The translations under genes were made by a program, and so were the position numbers. The notes beneath the pieces are model-generated. The model was not told where the DNA came from, searched no databases, and saw only the letters and a program-made list of their open reading frames with translations. From NCBI RefSeq assembly GCF_028623165.1, contig NZ_CP117768.1:4464001-4528000 (forward strand): a DNA stretch of 64,000 nucleotides, read 5' to 3'. Shown here one piece after another: positions 27,068-35,183 of this stretch (position 1 is the first letter of the stretch; each line of letters begins with the position of its first letter). Source of the DNA: Nostoc sp. UHCC 0926 (GTDB taxonomy: Bacteria; Cyanobacteriota; Cyanobacteriia; Cyanobacteriales; Nostocaceae).

Positions 27068-27499
27068 ATGAGAGGATGGGTAACATTGACTTCTAACACA
27101 CTTTCACAAAGAATACGTCAACATCAATATTTACGTGATTTACGAAACAAATTACTCCACCTTCACAAGACGTTGCTGGAGACAGAACGCATTGCCTACG
27201 AACAGGTTAGTGGACGAGTATCAAGCGGAGAACTACTTCAGCTAGTTATCGCTCATGAACAATTTGCTTGGCTACATCGCATTTCGGAGGTGGTTGTGCA
27301 AGTTGATGAAATGCTCGAAGCAGATGAACCGATAGCGATAGATGATTTTGAAAAGTTGATTGCTGATGTCCGCACGCTGATTGTACCGTTAGAGACGGGC
27401 AATACCTTCGAGAGAAAGTATTACAACGCTCTCCAGCGCGAACCTGGTGCTGTGTTGGCACATGCCGAGATATCAAGATTTCTCATGACTAAGGTTTAA
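27068..27499 (+). CDS. Hypothetical helical protein
   Basis: I do not recognise the family. The 143-residue product is rich in helix-forming residues (RIRQHQYLRDLRNKLLHLHK, LETERIAYEQVSGRVSSGEL, VVVQVDEMLEADEPIAIDDF). It ends with REPGAVLAHAEISRFL, so a four-helix bundle is plausible. The frame also permits a TTG start 15 bases earlier, and a TTG at 27083 that has GAGGATGG before it. No signal or membrane segment is present. Confidence 0.65.
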   Translation: MRGWVTLTSNTLSQRIRQHQYLRDLRNKLLHLHKTLLETERIAYEQVSGRVSSGELLQLVIAHEQFAWLHRISEVVVQVDEMLEADEPIAIDDFEKLIADVRTLIVPLETGNTFERKYYNALQREPGAVLAHAEISRFLMTKV

Positions 27500-27564
27500 G
27501 GTTAACTGAGAGCGATTTTCAATAGCCATACAGCAGATTTTATCTGAATAGACCACAGTTAAGT

Positions 27565-27592
27565 AGGGTGGGCATTGCAATGTGCCCACCCT
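27565..27592. repeat. Palindrome AGGGTGGGCA / TGCCCACCCT
   Basis: A perfect 10-bp inverted repeat with an eight-base spacer stands between two plus-strand genes. A similar GGGTGGG/CCCACCC palindrome occurs at 35954-35975. These are dispersed Nostoc-type repeats; terminator function is possible. Confidence 0.5.
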
Positions 27593-27736
27593 ATTATGAT
27601 GAACTGTTGGCTGTAGTTTACGCAATTGAAAACTGCTGTAATACCTGACTTTTCACAGAAAGTCCTCTTGTATCAGATAACGTGGTCATGAATAATACAG
27701 AGGAGAAGCTTTGCGATCGCTAGCTACCTTACAACA

Positions 27737-28912
27737 ATGACTACTGTAATATTTGTACATGGCACTGGCATTAGAGAACGAGAATACAACGATACCTTTG
27801 AGATAATTGAGCAAAAGATTCACGCTCAACGTCCTGATATCCAAGTTGCTCCCTGCCTTTGGGGTGTATTAGGTGCAAAGTTCAATGATAATCGGGCATC
27901 AGTACCCTTGGAAGATGCGACACTGGCTTTATCTCAAGGAAAAGAAGATGCAGATATTGTATTGTGGGGACAATTATACCGCGACCCTCTTTATGAATTG
28001 CGGCTGTTGTCTTTGAAACCTATTAAGTCAGGAAATGCTTTTGGGAAAAAACCAAGGGATATTTTACAATCTCGTGTAGCGAGTCTCACACCGACATCTC
28101 AACTGGAAGCTAAGTTGCAAGAGGCGGGAATTGCAGAGATATTTAAACAAGCACCAGAGGCGGTTATCCGCAGTGAACCGTATAAACGGGCATTGCTCAC
28201 AGTTTCCGAATCTGATTTGAGTGAATATTATGCACCAATAGCTAGAGCAATTGTGGCTCAAGCAATGTTTATTAGCGAACAGCAAGAAAAATTTCCCCCG
28301 ATACTCACCGATGCCCAATTGCGCGATAAAGTTGTGGAATTGCTGACTCTGGCTTTGACAGAGGCGGAGTTAGGATTGGGTGACTCGGTTATTAAAGCCA
28401 TTGTTGGACTAGCGTTGCCAATCGGAACAAATTATGTCAGAGGAAACCGCCTTGAGTTAACTGATAAAATTTCGCCTATGCCTGGTGATATTTTGTTGTA
28501 TCAGACGCGGGGTGAAAAAATCAGGGAGTTTATCAAGCAACAAATTGAACAAGCAGAACCGCCAGTGGTTTTACTCGCCCATAGCTTGGGAGGTATCGCT
28601 TGTGTAGATTTGCTAGTGCAGCAGCAGTTGTCTCAGGTGGAATTATTGGTAACAGTTGGTTCCCAAGCACCATTTTTATATGAGATTAACGCCCTCTACA
28701 GCTTAGAATATGGGCAGTTATTGCCAGAGCATTTCCCTCAATGGTTGAATATCTACGATTTACGGGATTTTCTCAGTTACGTGGGTAATAGAATTTTTTC
28801 TGATAGAGTGCAAGATGTGCGAGTGGATAGCAGACAACCATTTCCCCGTTCCCACGGTGCTTATTGGACAAATGCCAAAACCTGGGAGGCGATTATTCCG
28901 AGGTTGCCATAA
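27737..28912 (+). CDS. Alpha/beta hydrolase-like protein next to the caspase-STAND gene
   Basis: The 391-residue protein starts with TTVIFVHGTGIRERE (HGTG at 8-11, a likely oxyanion-hole loop) and has the nucleophile elbow VVLLAHSLGGIACVDLL with Ser283. LLVTVGSQAPFL follows the next strand, and a late His (PRSHGAYW) could complete the triad. The 170-residue middle part, 110-250, is an unusual helical insertion. The fold is serine hydrolase/lipase-like; the substrate is unknown. The caspase-NB-ARC-TPR gene begins 290 bases downstream on the same strand. Hydrolases of this type may act as effectors in such conflict modules, which is inference. Confidence 0.82.
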   Translation: MTTVIFVHGTGIREREYNDTFEIIEQKIHAQRPDIQVAPCLWGVLGAKFNDNRASVPLEDATLALSQGKEDADIVLWGQLYRDPLYELRLLSLKPIKSGNAFGKKPRDILQSRVASLTPTSQLEAKLQEAGIAEIFKQAPEAVIRSEPYKRALLTVSESDLSEYYAPIARAIVAQAMFISEQQEKFPPILTDAQLRDKVVELLTLALTEAELGLGDSVIKAIVGLALPIGTNYVRGNRLELTDKISPMPGDILLYQTRGEKIREFIKQQIEQAEPPVVLLAHSLGGIACVDLLVQQQLSQVELLVTVGSQAPFLYEINALYSLEYGQLLPEHFPQWLNIYDLRDFLSYVGNRIFSDRVQDVRVDSRQPFPRSHGAYWTNAKTWEAIIPRLP

Positions 28913-29205
28913 TGGTTTACTTTTTACGGTATCTAGAAAACCCCTCTCCAAACCTATCCCTTAGAAGGCTACGGTGTACACACAAGTCGAATTACCCCCC
29001 TCAATCCCCCCTTGTAAAGGGGGGAAGCCGGAAATCCAGTTCCCTCCCCTTTACAAGGGGAGGGTTAGGGTGGGGTAAAAACCAGATTCGTAAACTACTT
29101 CAGACTTGTGTTTACACCGTAGGGGGAATGCTAAAAGCCACCTTTTCAAGGAGGTTGGGGGATCTCTTGTGCGTAAGTCAAAATAACGTGAGAGGCTAGG
29201 TCATC
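28913..29205. repeat. Purine/pyrimidine-rich repeat between hydrolase and caspase genes
   Basis: A palindromic stretch (CCCCCCTTGTAAAGGGGGG around 29015-29030, and again CCCCTTTACAAGGGG around 29046-29060) interrupts the spacer. GGTGTAAAC-type ends near 28970 and 29113 are inverted, so a small mobile repeat of about 145 bases is likely. Confidence 0.5.
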
Positions 29206-30654
29206 ATGCAGTTGATGGCTAAACCTGAGCGGACTTTTGGGTTAATTGTGGGTATTGAAAAGTACCACGAAACTGAATGGAATGTGACAGGTGGGGGGCC
29301 AGCCGATGACGCGCTGAAATTTGCTGATTGGCTGTATCGGCGCGGTGTACCGAGGGAAAATATCCGGTTATGTTTATCAGCACTGGAAGAAAATCATCAG
29401 TTAATTGGGGAATGTGGGTTAAATGTAGAGAAGGCAACAGAGCAAAATATCTCCGACATTGTGACTAACTTTTTATCCCCACAGTCGGGGGATTTACTCT
29501 ACATTTTTTGGGCGGGACATGGTTTGATTACCTCAGAACGAGAGCGTCGGTTGCTTTGTGCTGATGCAAATAAACAGAATTGGCAGAACTTAGATTTAAA
29601 TTCTTTATTAGTTTTGCTGGGTTCCGATAAATTTCAGATTCGTAATCATATTTGTATTATTGATGCCTGTGCCAATTATGTTTTAGAGTTGGATGGAAGA
29701 CCAACTAACTTAGGTGGCAAAGTTTTTTTGAATGGTGAGCCAAGGACAGATACTCAACAATTTGTGTTACTGGCTACGCGGGAAGGAGAAAAAGCTGAGG
29801 TAAATTCTGAAAATAAAACAGCATACTTTTCTCAAGCTGTGCGGGAGGCTTTAGCATCAGCTAATGGGACTTTTCCCCCGAATATGAGGGAAGTTACTGA
29901 GGCAGTTAAGCAGCGATTTATTAGTTTAGATAAAAAACAACTGCCGACTTATTTTTATTCCCGTAGTTGGGATGGAGATATTGAAAAATCTCATTTCAAC
30001 CCGTTTGATATCCCGCATAATATCCAACAGAGTCAAGCTCGTAAGTTTGTTGGGAGGGATGAGCAAATAGAACAATTGCGTCAGCTATTGCAATCAAATG
30101 ATGTGGTGGCTATTACCGATGTGACTGGGCAAGGTGGGGTAGGTAAAACAGAGTTAGCTATTCAATACTCATGGCAATATTTAGAAGATTATTCTGGCGG
30201 GTGTTGTTGGTTAAATCCTCAAGGTATTGATTTGGGAACCCAGTTAGTAGAGTTTGGAGTTGTGAATTTACCGAACTTTAATCCACCGGATGGATTAAGC
30301 CTAGCAGGTCAAGTTGCTTATTGCTGGAAGAAGTGGCAAGCTGGGAAAGTTTTATTGATATTTGATGATGTCAAAGACTGGAAGCAAATTAAACCCTACC
30401 TACCACTTAAAGGTTCTCGGTTTAAGGTGTTAATTACGACTCGTCAAAATACAGGGTTAACATATTCATCATTGCCGTTAGGTGAATTGTCAGCAGATGG
30501 AGCCTTAGAATTATTAACAACCCTGCTGGGAAAAGATAGGGTTGAGAAAGAATTAGAGTTTGCTAAGGGACTTTGCAGATTTGTGGGTTATGTACCTATT
30601 GGACTTTACCAAATAGCAGCACAGTGCCGAGAGCCAGGGAGAGTATTATGCTAG
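29206..30654 (+). CDS. Caspase-like (C14) protease fused to NB-ARC NTPase, N-terminal part
   Basis: This 482-residue frame opens with a peptidase C14/metacaspase-type domain (about 8-250): FGLIVGIEKY, the catalytic His105 in FWAGHG and Cys155 in CIIDACANY. An NB-ARC (STAND) NTPase module follows from about 278: FVGRDEQIEQL, P-loop GQGGVGKT at 308-315, Walker B LLIFDDV at 383-389, and the sensor-like GSRFKVLITTR at 403-413. The frame stops in the middle of the NB-ARC helical part; the remainder continues in another frame from 30567 onwards. Such caspase-STAND-repeat proteins act as sensors that trigger a protease, in immunity or programmed cell death. The ligand is unknown. Confidence 0.88.
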   Translation: MQLMAKPERTFGLIVGIEKYHETEWNVTGGGPADDALKFADWLYRRGVPRENIRLCLSALEENHQLIGECGLNVEKATEQNISDIVTNFLSPQSGDLLYIFWAGHGLITSERERRLLCADANKQNWQNLDLNSLLVLLGSDKFQIRNHICIIDACANYVLELDGRPTNLGGKVFLNGEPRTDTQQFVLLATREGEKAEVNSENKTAYFSQAVREALASANGTFPPNMREVTEAVKQRFISLDKKQLPTYFYSRSWDGDIEKSHFNPFDIPHNIQQSQARKFVGRDEQIEQLRQLLQSNDVVAITDVTGQGGVGKTELAIQYSWQYLEDYSGGCCWLNPQGIDLGTQLVEFGVVNLPNFNPPDGLSLAGQVAYCWKKWQAGKVLLIFDDVKDWKQIKPYLPLKGSRFKVLITTRQNTGLTYSSLPLGELSADGALELLTTLLGKDRVEKELEFAKGLCRFVGYVPIGLYQIAAQCREPGRVLC

Positions 30655-32486
30655 CAGACATTCTCGCACGGCTACAAAAGCAAGCATCAGCAGGCGAGTC
30701 TGGTGTAGCAGCAGCTTTTGAGTTGAATTGGCAAAGCTTGGAACCAGAGGCGCAAAAATTGGCAAGTCTTTTGAGTTTGTTTGCTTTGGCTCCTATCCCT
30801 TGGTCTTTGGTAGAATCAGCAGCAAGTTCTAGCGATTTTGAATTTGACTTAAAAGCTAACTGCACTGTTTTAGTTGAGCGTTATTTGCTGCAAGAATTGG
30901 CAGAGGACACCTACCAAGTTCACGAACGCATTCGGGAATTATTGCAGCAGAAGTTAGAAGATTTGGCTGAAGCAGATGAACTCAAGCGTGGCTATTGTCA
31001 AGCAATGGTAGCCGTAGCTGAGGATATTCCTCAGACACCCACATTGATAGAAATTGGTAAAGTAACTCTTGGCATCCCTCACCTTAGCGAGGCTGCCACA
31101 GTTTACCAAGCTTGGTTAAGCGATGATGATTTAATCTGGCCTTTTGTAGGCTTGGGTAGATTTTACGAAGGTCAAGGAGCCTACGCCCAAGCCTTACCTT
31201 GGTATGAACAATGTTTATCAGCTACTAGAAAACGTTTGGGGGATGAACACCCCAATGTGGCAACCAGCCTGAACAATTTGGCAGCACTCTACAAATCACA
31301 GGGAAGGTACAGCGAAGCCGAACCTTTGTATATCGAAGCTTTGGCGATGACAAAACGCCTGCTGGGGGATGAACACCCCTCAGTGGCAACTAGCCTGAAC
31401 AATTTGGCACTCCTCTACAAATCACAGGGAAGGTACAGCGATGCCGAACCTTTGTTAATCGAAGCTTTGGCGATGACAAAACGCCTGCTGGGGGATGAAC
31501 ACCCCTCAGTGGCAACCAGCCTGAACAATTTGGCACTCCTCTACGAATCACAGGGAAGGTACAGCGAAGCCGAACCTTTGTATATCGAAGCTTTGGCGAT
31601 GAGAAAACGCCTGCTGGGGGATGAACACCCTGATGTGGCAACTAGCCTGAACAATTTGGCATTCCTCTACGAATCACAGGGAAGGTACAGCGATGCCGAA
31701 CCTTTGTATATCGAAGCTTTGGCGATGACAAAACGCCTGCTGGGGGATGAACACCCCAATGTGGCAACCAGCCTGAACAATTTGGCAGCACTCTACGATT
31801 CACAGGGAAGGTACAGCGATGCCGAACCTTTGTATATCGAAGCTTTGGCGATGAGAAAACGCCTGCTGGGGGATGAACACCCCAATGTGGCAACCAGCCT
31901 GAACAATTTGGCAGGACTCTACAAATCACAGGGAAGGTACAGCGAAGCCGAACCTTTGTATATCGAAGCTTTGGCGATGACAAAACGCCTGCTGGGGGAT
32001 GAACACCCCAATGTGGCAACTAGCCTGAACAATTTGGCATTCCTCTACCAATCACAGGGAAGGTACAGCGAAGCCGAACCTTTGTATATCGAAGCTTTGG
32101 CGATGACAAAACGCCTGCTGGGGGATGAACACCCCTCAGTGGCAACTAGCCTGAACAATTTGGCAGCACTCTACAAATCACAGGGAAGGTACAGCGAAGC
32201 CGAACCTTTGTATATCGAAGCTTTGGCGATGACAAAACGCCTGCTGGGGGATGAACACCCCAATGTGGCAACTAGCCTGAACAATTTGGCAGCACTCTAC
32301 GAATCACAGGGAAGGTACAGCGAAGCCGAACCTTTGTATATCGAAGCTGTGAAGATCGCTGAAAAACGGTTGGGGGCAAATCATCCCAATACAATAAGCA
32401 TTCGTGAAAATCTAGAAGACTTGCGGCGGAATCGTCAGCCTTGGTTTAGGAGAATGGTTGCTTTTATCTGGCGTTGGTTTCAGTAA
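30648..32486 (+). CDS. Second part of the caspase-STAND protein: NB-ARC end and kinesin-light-chain-type TPR array
   Basis: This frame continues the preceding gene in the -1 frame. It begins LADILARLQKQASAGES, the segment that normally follows the NB-ARC GLPLAL region. It then has the winged-helix part (SLLSLFALAPIPWSLVESAA, YQVHERIRELLQQKLEDLAE) and nine nearly identical 42-residue TPR units (each with RLLGDEHP, VATSLNNLA and SQGRYSEAEPLY) plus one diverged final unit. The ATG at 30648 lies just before the upstream TAG (30652-30654) and follows GGGAGAG, so coupled re-initiation is possible. Otherwise it is a one-base frameshift in a formerly single gene. The frame itself opens at 30567. The TPR units would be the ligand-sensing part. 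Confidence 0.85.
   Translation: MLADILARLQKQASAGESGVAAAFELNWQSLEPEAQKLASLLSLFALAPIPWSLVESAASSSDFEFDLKANCTVLVERYLLQELAEDTYQVHERIRELLQQKLEDLAEADELKRGYCQAMVAVAEDIPQTPTLIEIGKVTLGIPHLSEAATVYQAWLSDDDLIWPFVGLGRFYEGQGAYAQALPWYEQCLSATRKRLGDEHPNVATSLNNLAALYKSQGRYSEAEPLYIEALAMTKRLLGDEHPSVATSLNNLALLYKSQGRYSDAEPLLIEALAMTKRLLGDEHPSVATSLNNLALLYESQGRYSEAEPLYIEALAMRKRLLGDEHPDVATSLNNLAFLYESQGRYSDAEPLYIEALAMTKRLLGDEHPNVATSLNNLAALYDSQGRYSDAEPLYIEALAMRKRLLGDEHPNVATSLNNLAGLYKSQGRYSEAEPLYIEALAMTKRLLGDEHPNVATSLNNLAFLYQSQGRYSEAEPLYIEALAMTKRLLGDEHPSVATSLNNLAALYKSQGRYSEAEPLYIEALAMTKRLLGDEHPNVATSLNNLAALYESQGRYSEAEPLYIEAVKIAEKRLGANHPNTISIRENLEDLRRNRQPWFRRMVAFIWRWFQ
31217..32350 (+). repeat. Nine 126-bp tandem units inside the TPR region
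   Basis: The coding repeat is also nearly identical in nucleotides, including synonymous positions (for example GGGGGATGAACACCCC and GGGAAGGTACAGCGA in every unit). That points to recent expansion or gene conversion. Repeat number may vary between strains. Confidence 0.9.
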
Positions 32487-32537
32487 TTTAGGTAATCTCC
32501 ACCGGCTACATTACCCGCCTGGGATTCAAATTCTAGT

Positions 32538-32630
32538 TTACAGCTATTTTCAGGTAAATAGACCACGCGGGAGGGGATCTTGGCCTTGCGCCCCTACGAC
32601 AGATGTGGTTCAAATACTTGAATTCTGCTG
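32538..32630 (-). repeat. 93-bp palindromic element, copy 1
   Basis: Seen from the minus strand it runs from CAGCAGAATTCAAGTATTTG through a palindromic core around GGCGCAAGG to CCTGAAAATAGCTGTAA. Three other copies are at 33455, 35091 and 50530. The core is partly replaced here. Confidence 0.8.
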
Positions 32631-32795
32631 TAATAAGTAGGCAACATAATTAATTACACAATGTCATAGCAAATGCAGTAAAGCAAAATAATGCGATCGC
32701 ACAACCTAGAACTACTTCTCTACAATATGCTCTGCGAAGGGTGCGATCGCAATTACTGTAAATATTTTTGTTTATCTACTGAATGAGCCTCTGAA

Positions 32796-33026
32796 CTCCG
32801 TCAACGAGTATTTTAGCTCCGTCAACGAGTATTTTAGCTCCGTTAACGAGTCTTTTATCTCCGTTAACGAGTCTTTTATCTCCGTCAACGAGTCTTTTAT
32901 CTCCGTCAACGAGTCTTTTATCTCCGTCAACGAGTATTTTATCTCCGTTAACGAGTATTTTATCTCCGTCAACGAGTATTTTATCTCCGTTAACGAGGCT
33001 TTTAGCTCCGTTAACGAGGCTTTTAG
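32796..33026. repeat. Eleven tandem 21-bp units
   Basis: Units of the type CTCCGTCAACGAGTATTTTAG are repeated eleven times without interruption, with TCA/TTA and TAT/TCT/GCT variants. Because 21 is a multiple of three, both minus-strand frames stay open. One gives a heptad pattern (LTEIKDS), but no start signals or non-repeat domain support a gene. Confidence 0.85.
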
Positions 33027-33244
33027 CTCTGTTAGAGTAATCCAAGTAATAAAAATGCCCAATTGTCATTGCGAATGGAGCAAAGCGGAATGAAGCAATC
33101 TCTGAGTCCTTGTGATTGCTTTGCTCCACTACGTTGCGATCGCAATCACAGGCTAATGAGTCTTTGATGTTCTCATTGAAAAACCCTGAGCAAATTAATG
33201 AGCATCAGTTCATTCGACTCTTGCAGGAATACAAAATACCTTGA

Positions 33245-33277
33245 AAAGGCTATCAGATAAAGGCTGTAGCCTTTTTT
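33245..33277 (+). terminator. Terminator-like hairpin
   Basis: AAAAGGCTA pairs with TAGCCTTTT and a T run follows, on the plus strand. No plus-strand gene ends nearby, so it may be a relic. Confidence 0.5.
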
Positions 33278-33454
33278 TGTGAAAACAGATCGCTTTTCTT
33301 GAGGCGATCGCTATCATATAGCAGTCCTAAATCACTCGTGAAAAGTTAGATCCCTGACAACTTTTACGAAGTCGGGGATCTGGACACAATCTGCGGTTAA
33401 ACACAAGTCAATTGCGATCGCACCGTGGCAATCTCAAACCCTGACGATTGCTTA

Positions 33455-33546
33455 CAGCAGAATTCAAGTATTTGAACCACATCTGTCGTAGAGGCGCAAG
33501 GCCTTGCGCCCCTACCGCATGGTCTATTTACCTGAAAATAGCTGTA
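33455..33546 (+). repeat. 93-bp palindromic element, copy 2
   Basis: This copy is near complete, with the palindromic core GCGCAAGGCCTTGCGC intact and both end blocks present. Confidence 0.85.
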
Positions 33547-33604
33547 ACTCGACTTCGTTGCGATCGCAATGACATATTACAAGAATAAGTCGCATATCGC
33601 GTGA

Positions 33605-34321
33605 CTATAACCCTGCAAACCACTCATAGCCCTGATCCTCCCAATAGCCTTTAGTAGGTGACAAATTGCTGACGAAGGTAATTTGAGTCACCCACTTACT
33701 TTGCTTGTAGCCCAGTTTAATTGGGGATGCTAGGCGCATGGGCGCACCGTTATCAACTGATAAAGGTTGTCCATTCTTTTGATAAGCCATGAGAGTTTGC
33801 GGATGTACAGCAGAGGCAAGATCCCAGCTTTCATAATAGCCATCAGCAGATTTGAAGTAGACATAGCGGACGTTTGACTTAGGCTGTACCAGCGCTACTA
33901 AGTCTCGTAATCGCACGCCTCCCCATTCAACGATCGCAGCCCAGCCTTCAACACAGATATGGCGAATTACCATTGAAGTCAAGGGAAGTTTTTGAATATC
34001 TGCCATGCTCAATTGCATCGGATTACTAACCTCGCCATCAATCCTCAGCCGAAACTGCGCCGGATCAATTTGCGGGGTGAAGTCAAAGGTATTAATCAGC
34101 AATTTGTCTGCTTCTATGGCACTGACAGGAAATTCCGGTACAGGTTTCTGACTTAGCAGGAGTGCTTCCAGACGTTCATTCAGTGGCTCAGATATTTGCC
34201 ACACATTATCTGAGAGCAAATTTGTCCCACAGCCACTTAAAAGAAAGCCTACGCCTGAAAGTCCAGATAGTTGCAGTAACCGCCGACGGGATAGGGTGCG
34301 TTTGGGAAGAATCAGACTCAT
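33605..34321 (-). CDS. Molybdopterin-dependent oxidoreductase (sulfite oxidase/MsrP-like)
   Basis: The 238-residue exported protein has a Tat-type start (RTLSRRRLLQLSGLSG) that ends in a lipobox (LLSGCG). The mature part matches the molybdopterin domain of the sulfite-oxidase/MsrP family: FRLRIDGEVSNPMQLSMADI, VIRHICVEGWAAIVEWGGVRL with the Mo-coordinating Cys in HICVEGW, YVYFKSADGYYESWD and LSVDNGAPMRLASPIKLGYKQSKWV. The substrate may be sulfoxides, sulfite or another oxo compound. The cytochrome b gene starts just upstream with a gap of 7 bases, so they form a two-gene periplasmic redox system. Confidence 0.93.
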   Translation of the reverse strand: MSLILPKRTLSRRRLLQLSGLSGVGFLLSGCGTNLLSDNVWQISEPLNERLEALLLSQKPVPEFPVSAIEADKLLINTFDFTPQIDPAQFRLRIDGEVSNPMQLSMADIQKLPLTSMVIRHICVEGWAAIVEWGGVRLRDLVALVQPKSNVRYVYFKSADGYYESWDLASAVHPQTLMAYQKNGQPLSVDNGAPMRLASPIKLGYKQSKWVTQITFVSNLSPTKGYWEDQGYEWFAGL

Positions 34322-34328
34322 ATTACCT

Positions 34329-34925
34329 CTACAGGAACATAGACTTAACTAGACGGATGCTTCCTACCTTCAGAGCAAGCAAGGAATGAGCAATTGTAAA
34401 CAGTATGACTGTGGGAACAGTGATAAAGTGAACAGTGCGGAGATTTTGCCAACTACCAAACAGCCCGGAAATCCAATGTAGTTGGGCAGGTTTGTACATC
34501 GCCAAACCACTCAAGATTGCCAGCAGCAGCACTGGAATGATCGCAGTATAAACTAGCCGATGCCATGCGTAATTTTTGCGCTTTGGGTTCTGGCTGACTT
34601 GCAATGCTTTTAAGTCACTGCGATCGGCAAAGCGACGCTGCCAACGACGAGTTATAAAGATATAGAGTCCATACCAAAGTAAGTTTAGCGAAAACAGCCA
34701 CATAGCAGCGAAATGCCAATGTCTGCCACCCGCTAGCCAACCTCCCAGCAACAGAAAGTCAGGAAAATGCCAACCTTCACGCCCTCCAAATACCGGATTA
34801 GCATTATAGATTTGCAGTCCGCTAGTGATCATCAAGATGAGACTGATGATATTAATCCAGTGAAAGGTCTTTGAGAGGAAAGTCTGACTTGGTGTTGAGC
34901 GAACTTTGCGTTTAGATGAGGTCAT
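34329..34925 (-). CDS. Cytochrome b561-type membrane subunit
   Basis: This 198-residue protein has four hydrophobic segments typical of the b-type cytochrome anchor partnered with Mo oxidoreductases: FHWINIISLILMITSGLQIY, WHFAAMWLFSLNLLWYGLYI, HRLVYTAIIPVLLLAILSGL and HFITVPTVILFTIAHSLLAL. Histidines near membrane faces (residues 22, 71, 122, 166 and 180 region) could bind two haems. It would carry electrons between the quinone pool and the molybdoprotein encoded just downstream. Translation starts at ATG 34925. Confidence 0.9.
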   Translation of the reverse strand: MTSSKRKVRSTPSQTFLSKTFHWINIISLILMITSGLQIYNANPVFGGREGWHFPDFLLLGGWLAGGRHWHFAAMWLFSLNLLWYGLYIFITRRWQRRFADRSDLKALQVSQNPKRKNYAWHRLVYTAIIPVLLLAILSGLAMYKPAQLHWISGLFGSWQNLRTVHFITVPTVILFTIAHSLLALKVGSIRLVKSMFL

Positions 34926-34985
34926 ACCAATTTTGGATTTTGGATTTTGGATTTTTAGGAACAGGATTTAATAAAGAGCAACTTT

Positions 34986-35065
34986 CGTAGGGTGCGTTAG
35001 CCAAGGGCATAACGCACCATCCCAATACTTTCGGTGCGTTACGCTTCGCGGTAACACACCCTACG
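34986..35065. repeat. Inverted-repeat element related to the kaiB-kaiC insert
   Basis: It starts CGTAGGGTGCGTTA and ends TAACACACCCTACG, with an internal GCGTTACGCTTCGCG region. The type is that of 2808-2914. Confidence 0.65.
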
Positions 35066-35090
35066 AAACTGAAGTTTTGCATTTTGTTTA

Positions 35091-35183
35091 CAGCAGAATT
35101 CAAGTATTTGAACCACATCTGTCGTAGGGGCGCAAGGCCAAGATCCCCTCCCGCGTGGTCTATTTACCTGAAAATAGCTGTAA
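35091..35183 (+). repeat. 93-bp palindromic element, copy 3
   Basis: Both end blocks match the other copies. The core reads GGGGCGCAAGGCC followed by AAGATCCCCTCC, so half of the palindrome is altered, as in copy 1. Confidence 0.85.

Larger units (their letters stand above)
32487..33604. other. Repeat-dominated non-coding stretch
   Basis: No gene is supported in these 1.1 kb. It holds two copies of a 93-bp palindromic element (32538-32630 reversed, 33455-33546), an 11-copy 21-bp array, a terminator-like hairpin (33245-33277), and HIP1 sites. A short reading frame before the hairpin (LKNPEQINEHQFIRLLQEYKIP, stated here only in part) might be a protein remnant, but I cannot assign it. Confidence 0.55.

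Noticed and set aside
31390..32019. Minus-strand ORFs opposite the TPR repeats
   Set aside because: They are antisense shadows of the 126-bp coding repeats.
31217..32350. CRISPR-like periodicity in the TPR gene
   Set aside because: The repeats are coding and contiguous.
32772..33129. Two minus-strand ORFs with LTEIKDS and LVDGDK repeats
   Set aside because: Same reason: they are frames of the 21-bp array, with no supported start or unique sequence.
33170..33245. Short frame with NPEQINEHQFIRLL-like sequence
   Set aside because: It might be a transposase or other remnant, but too short to assign.
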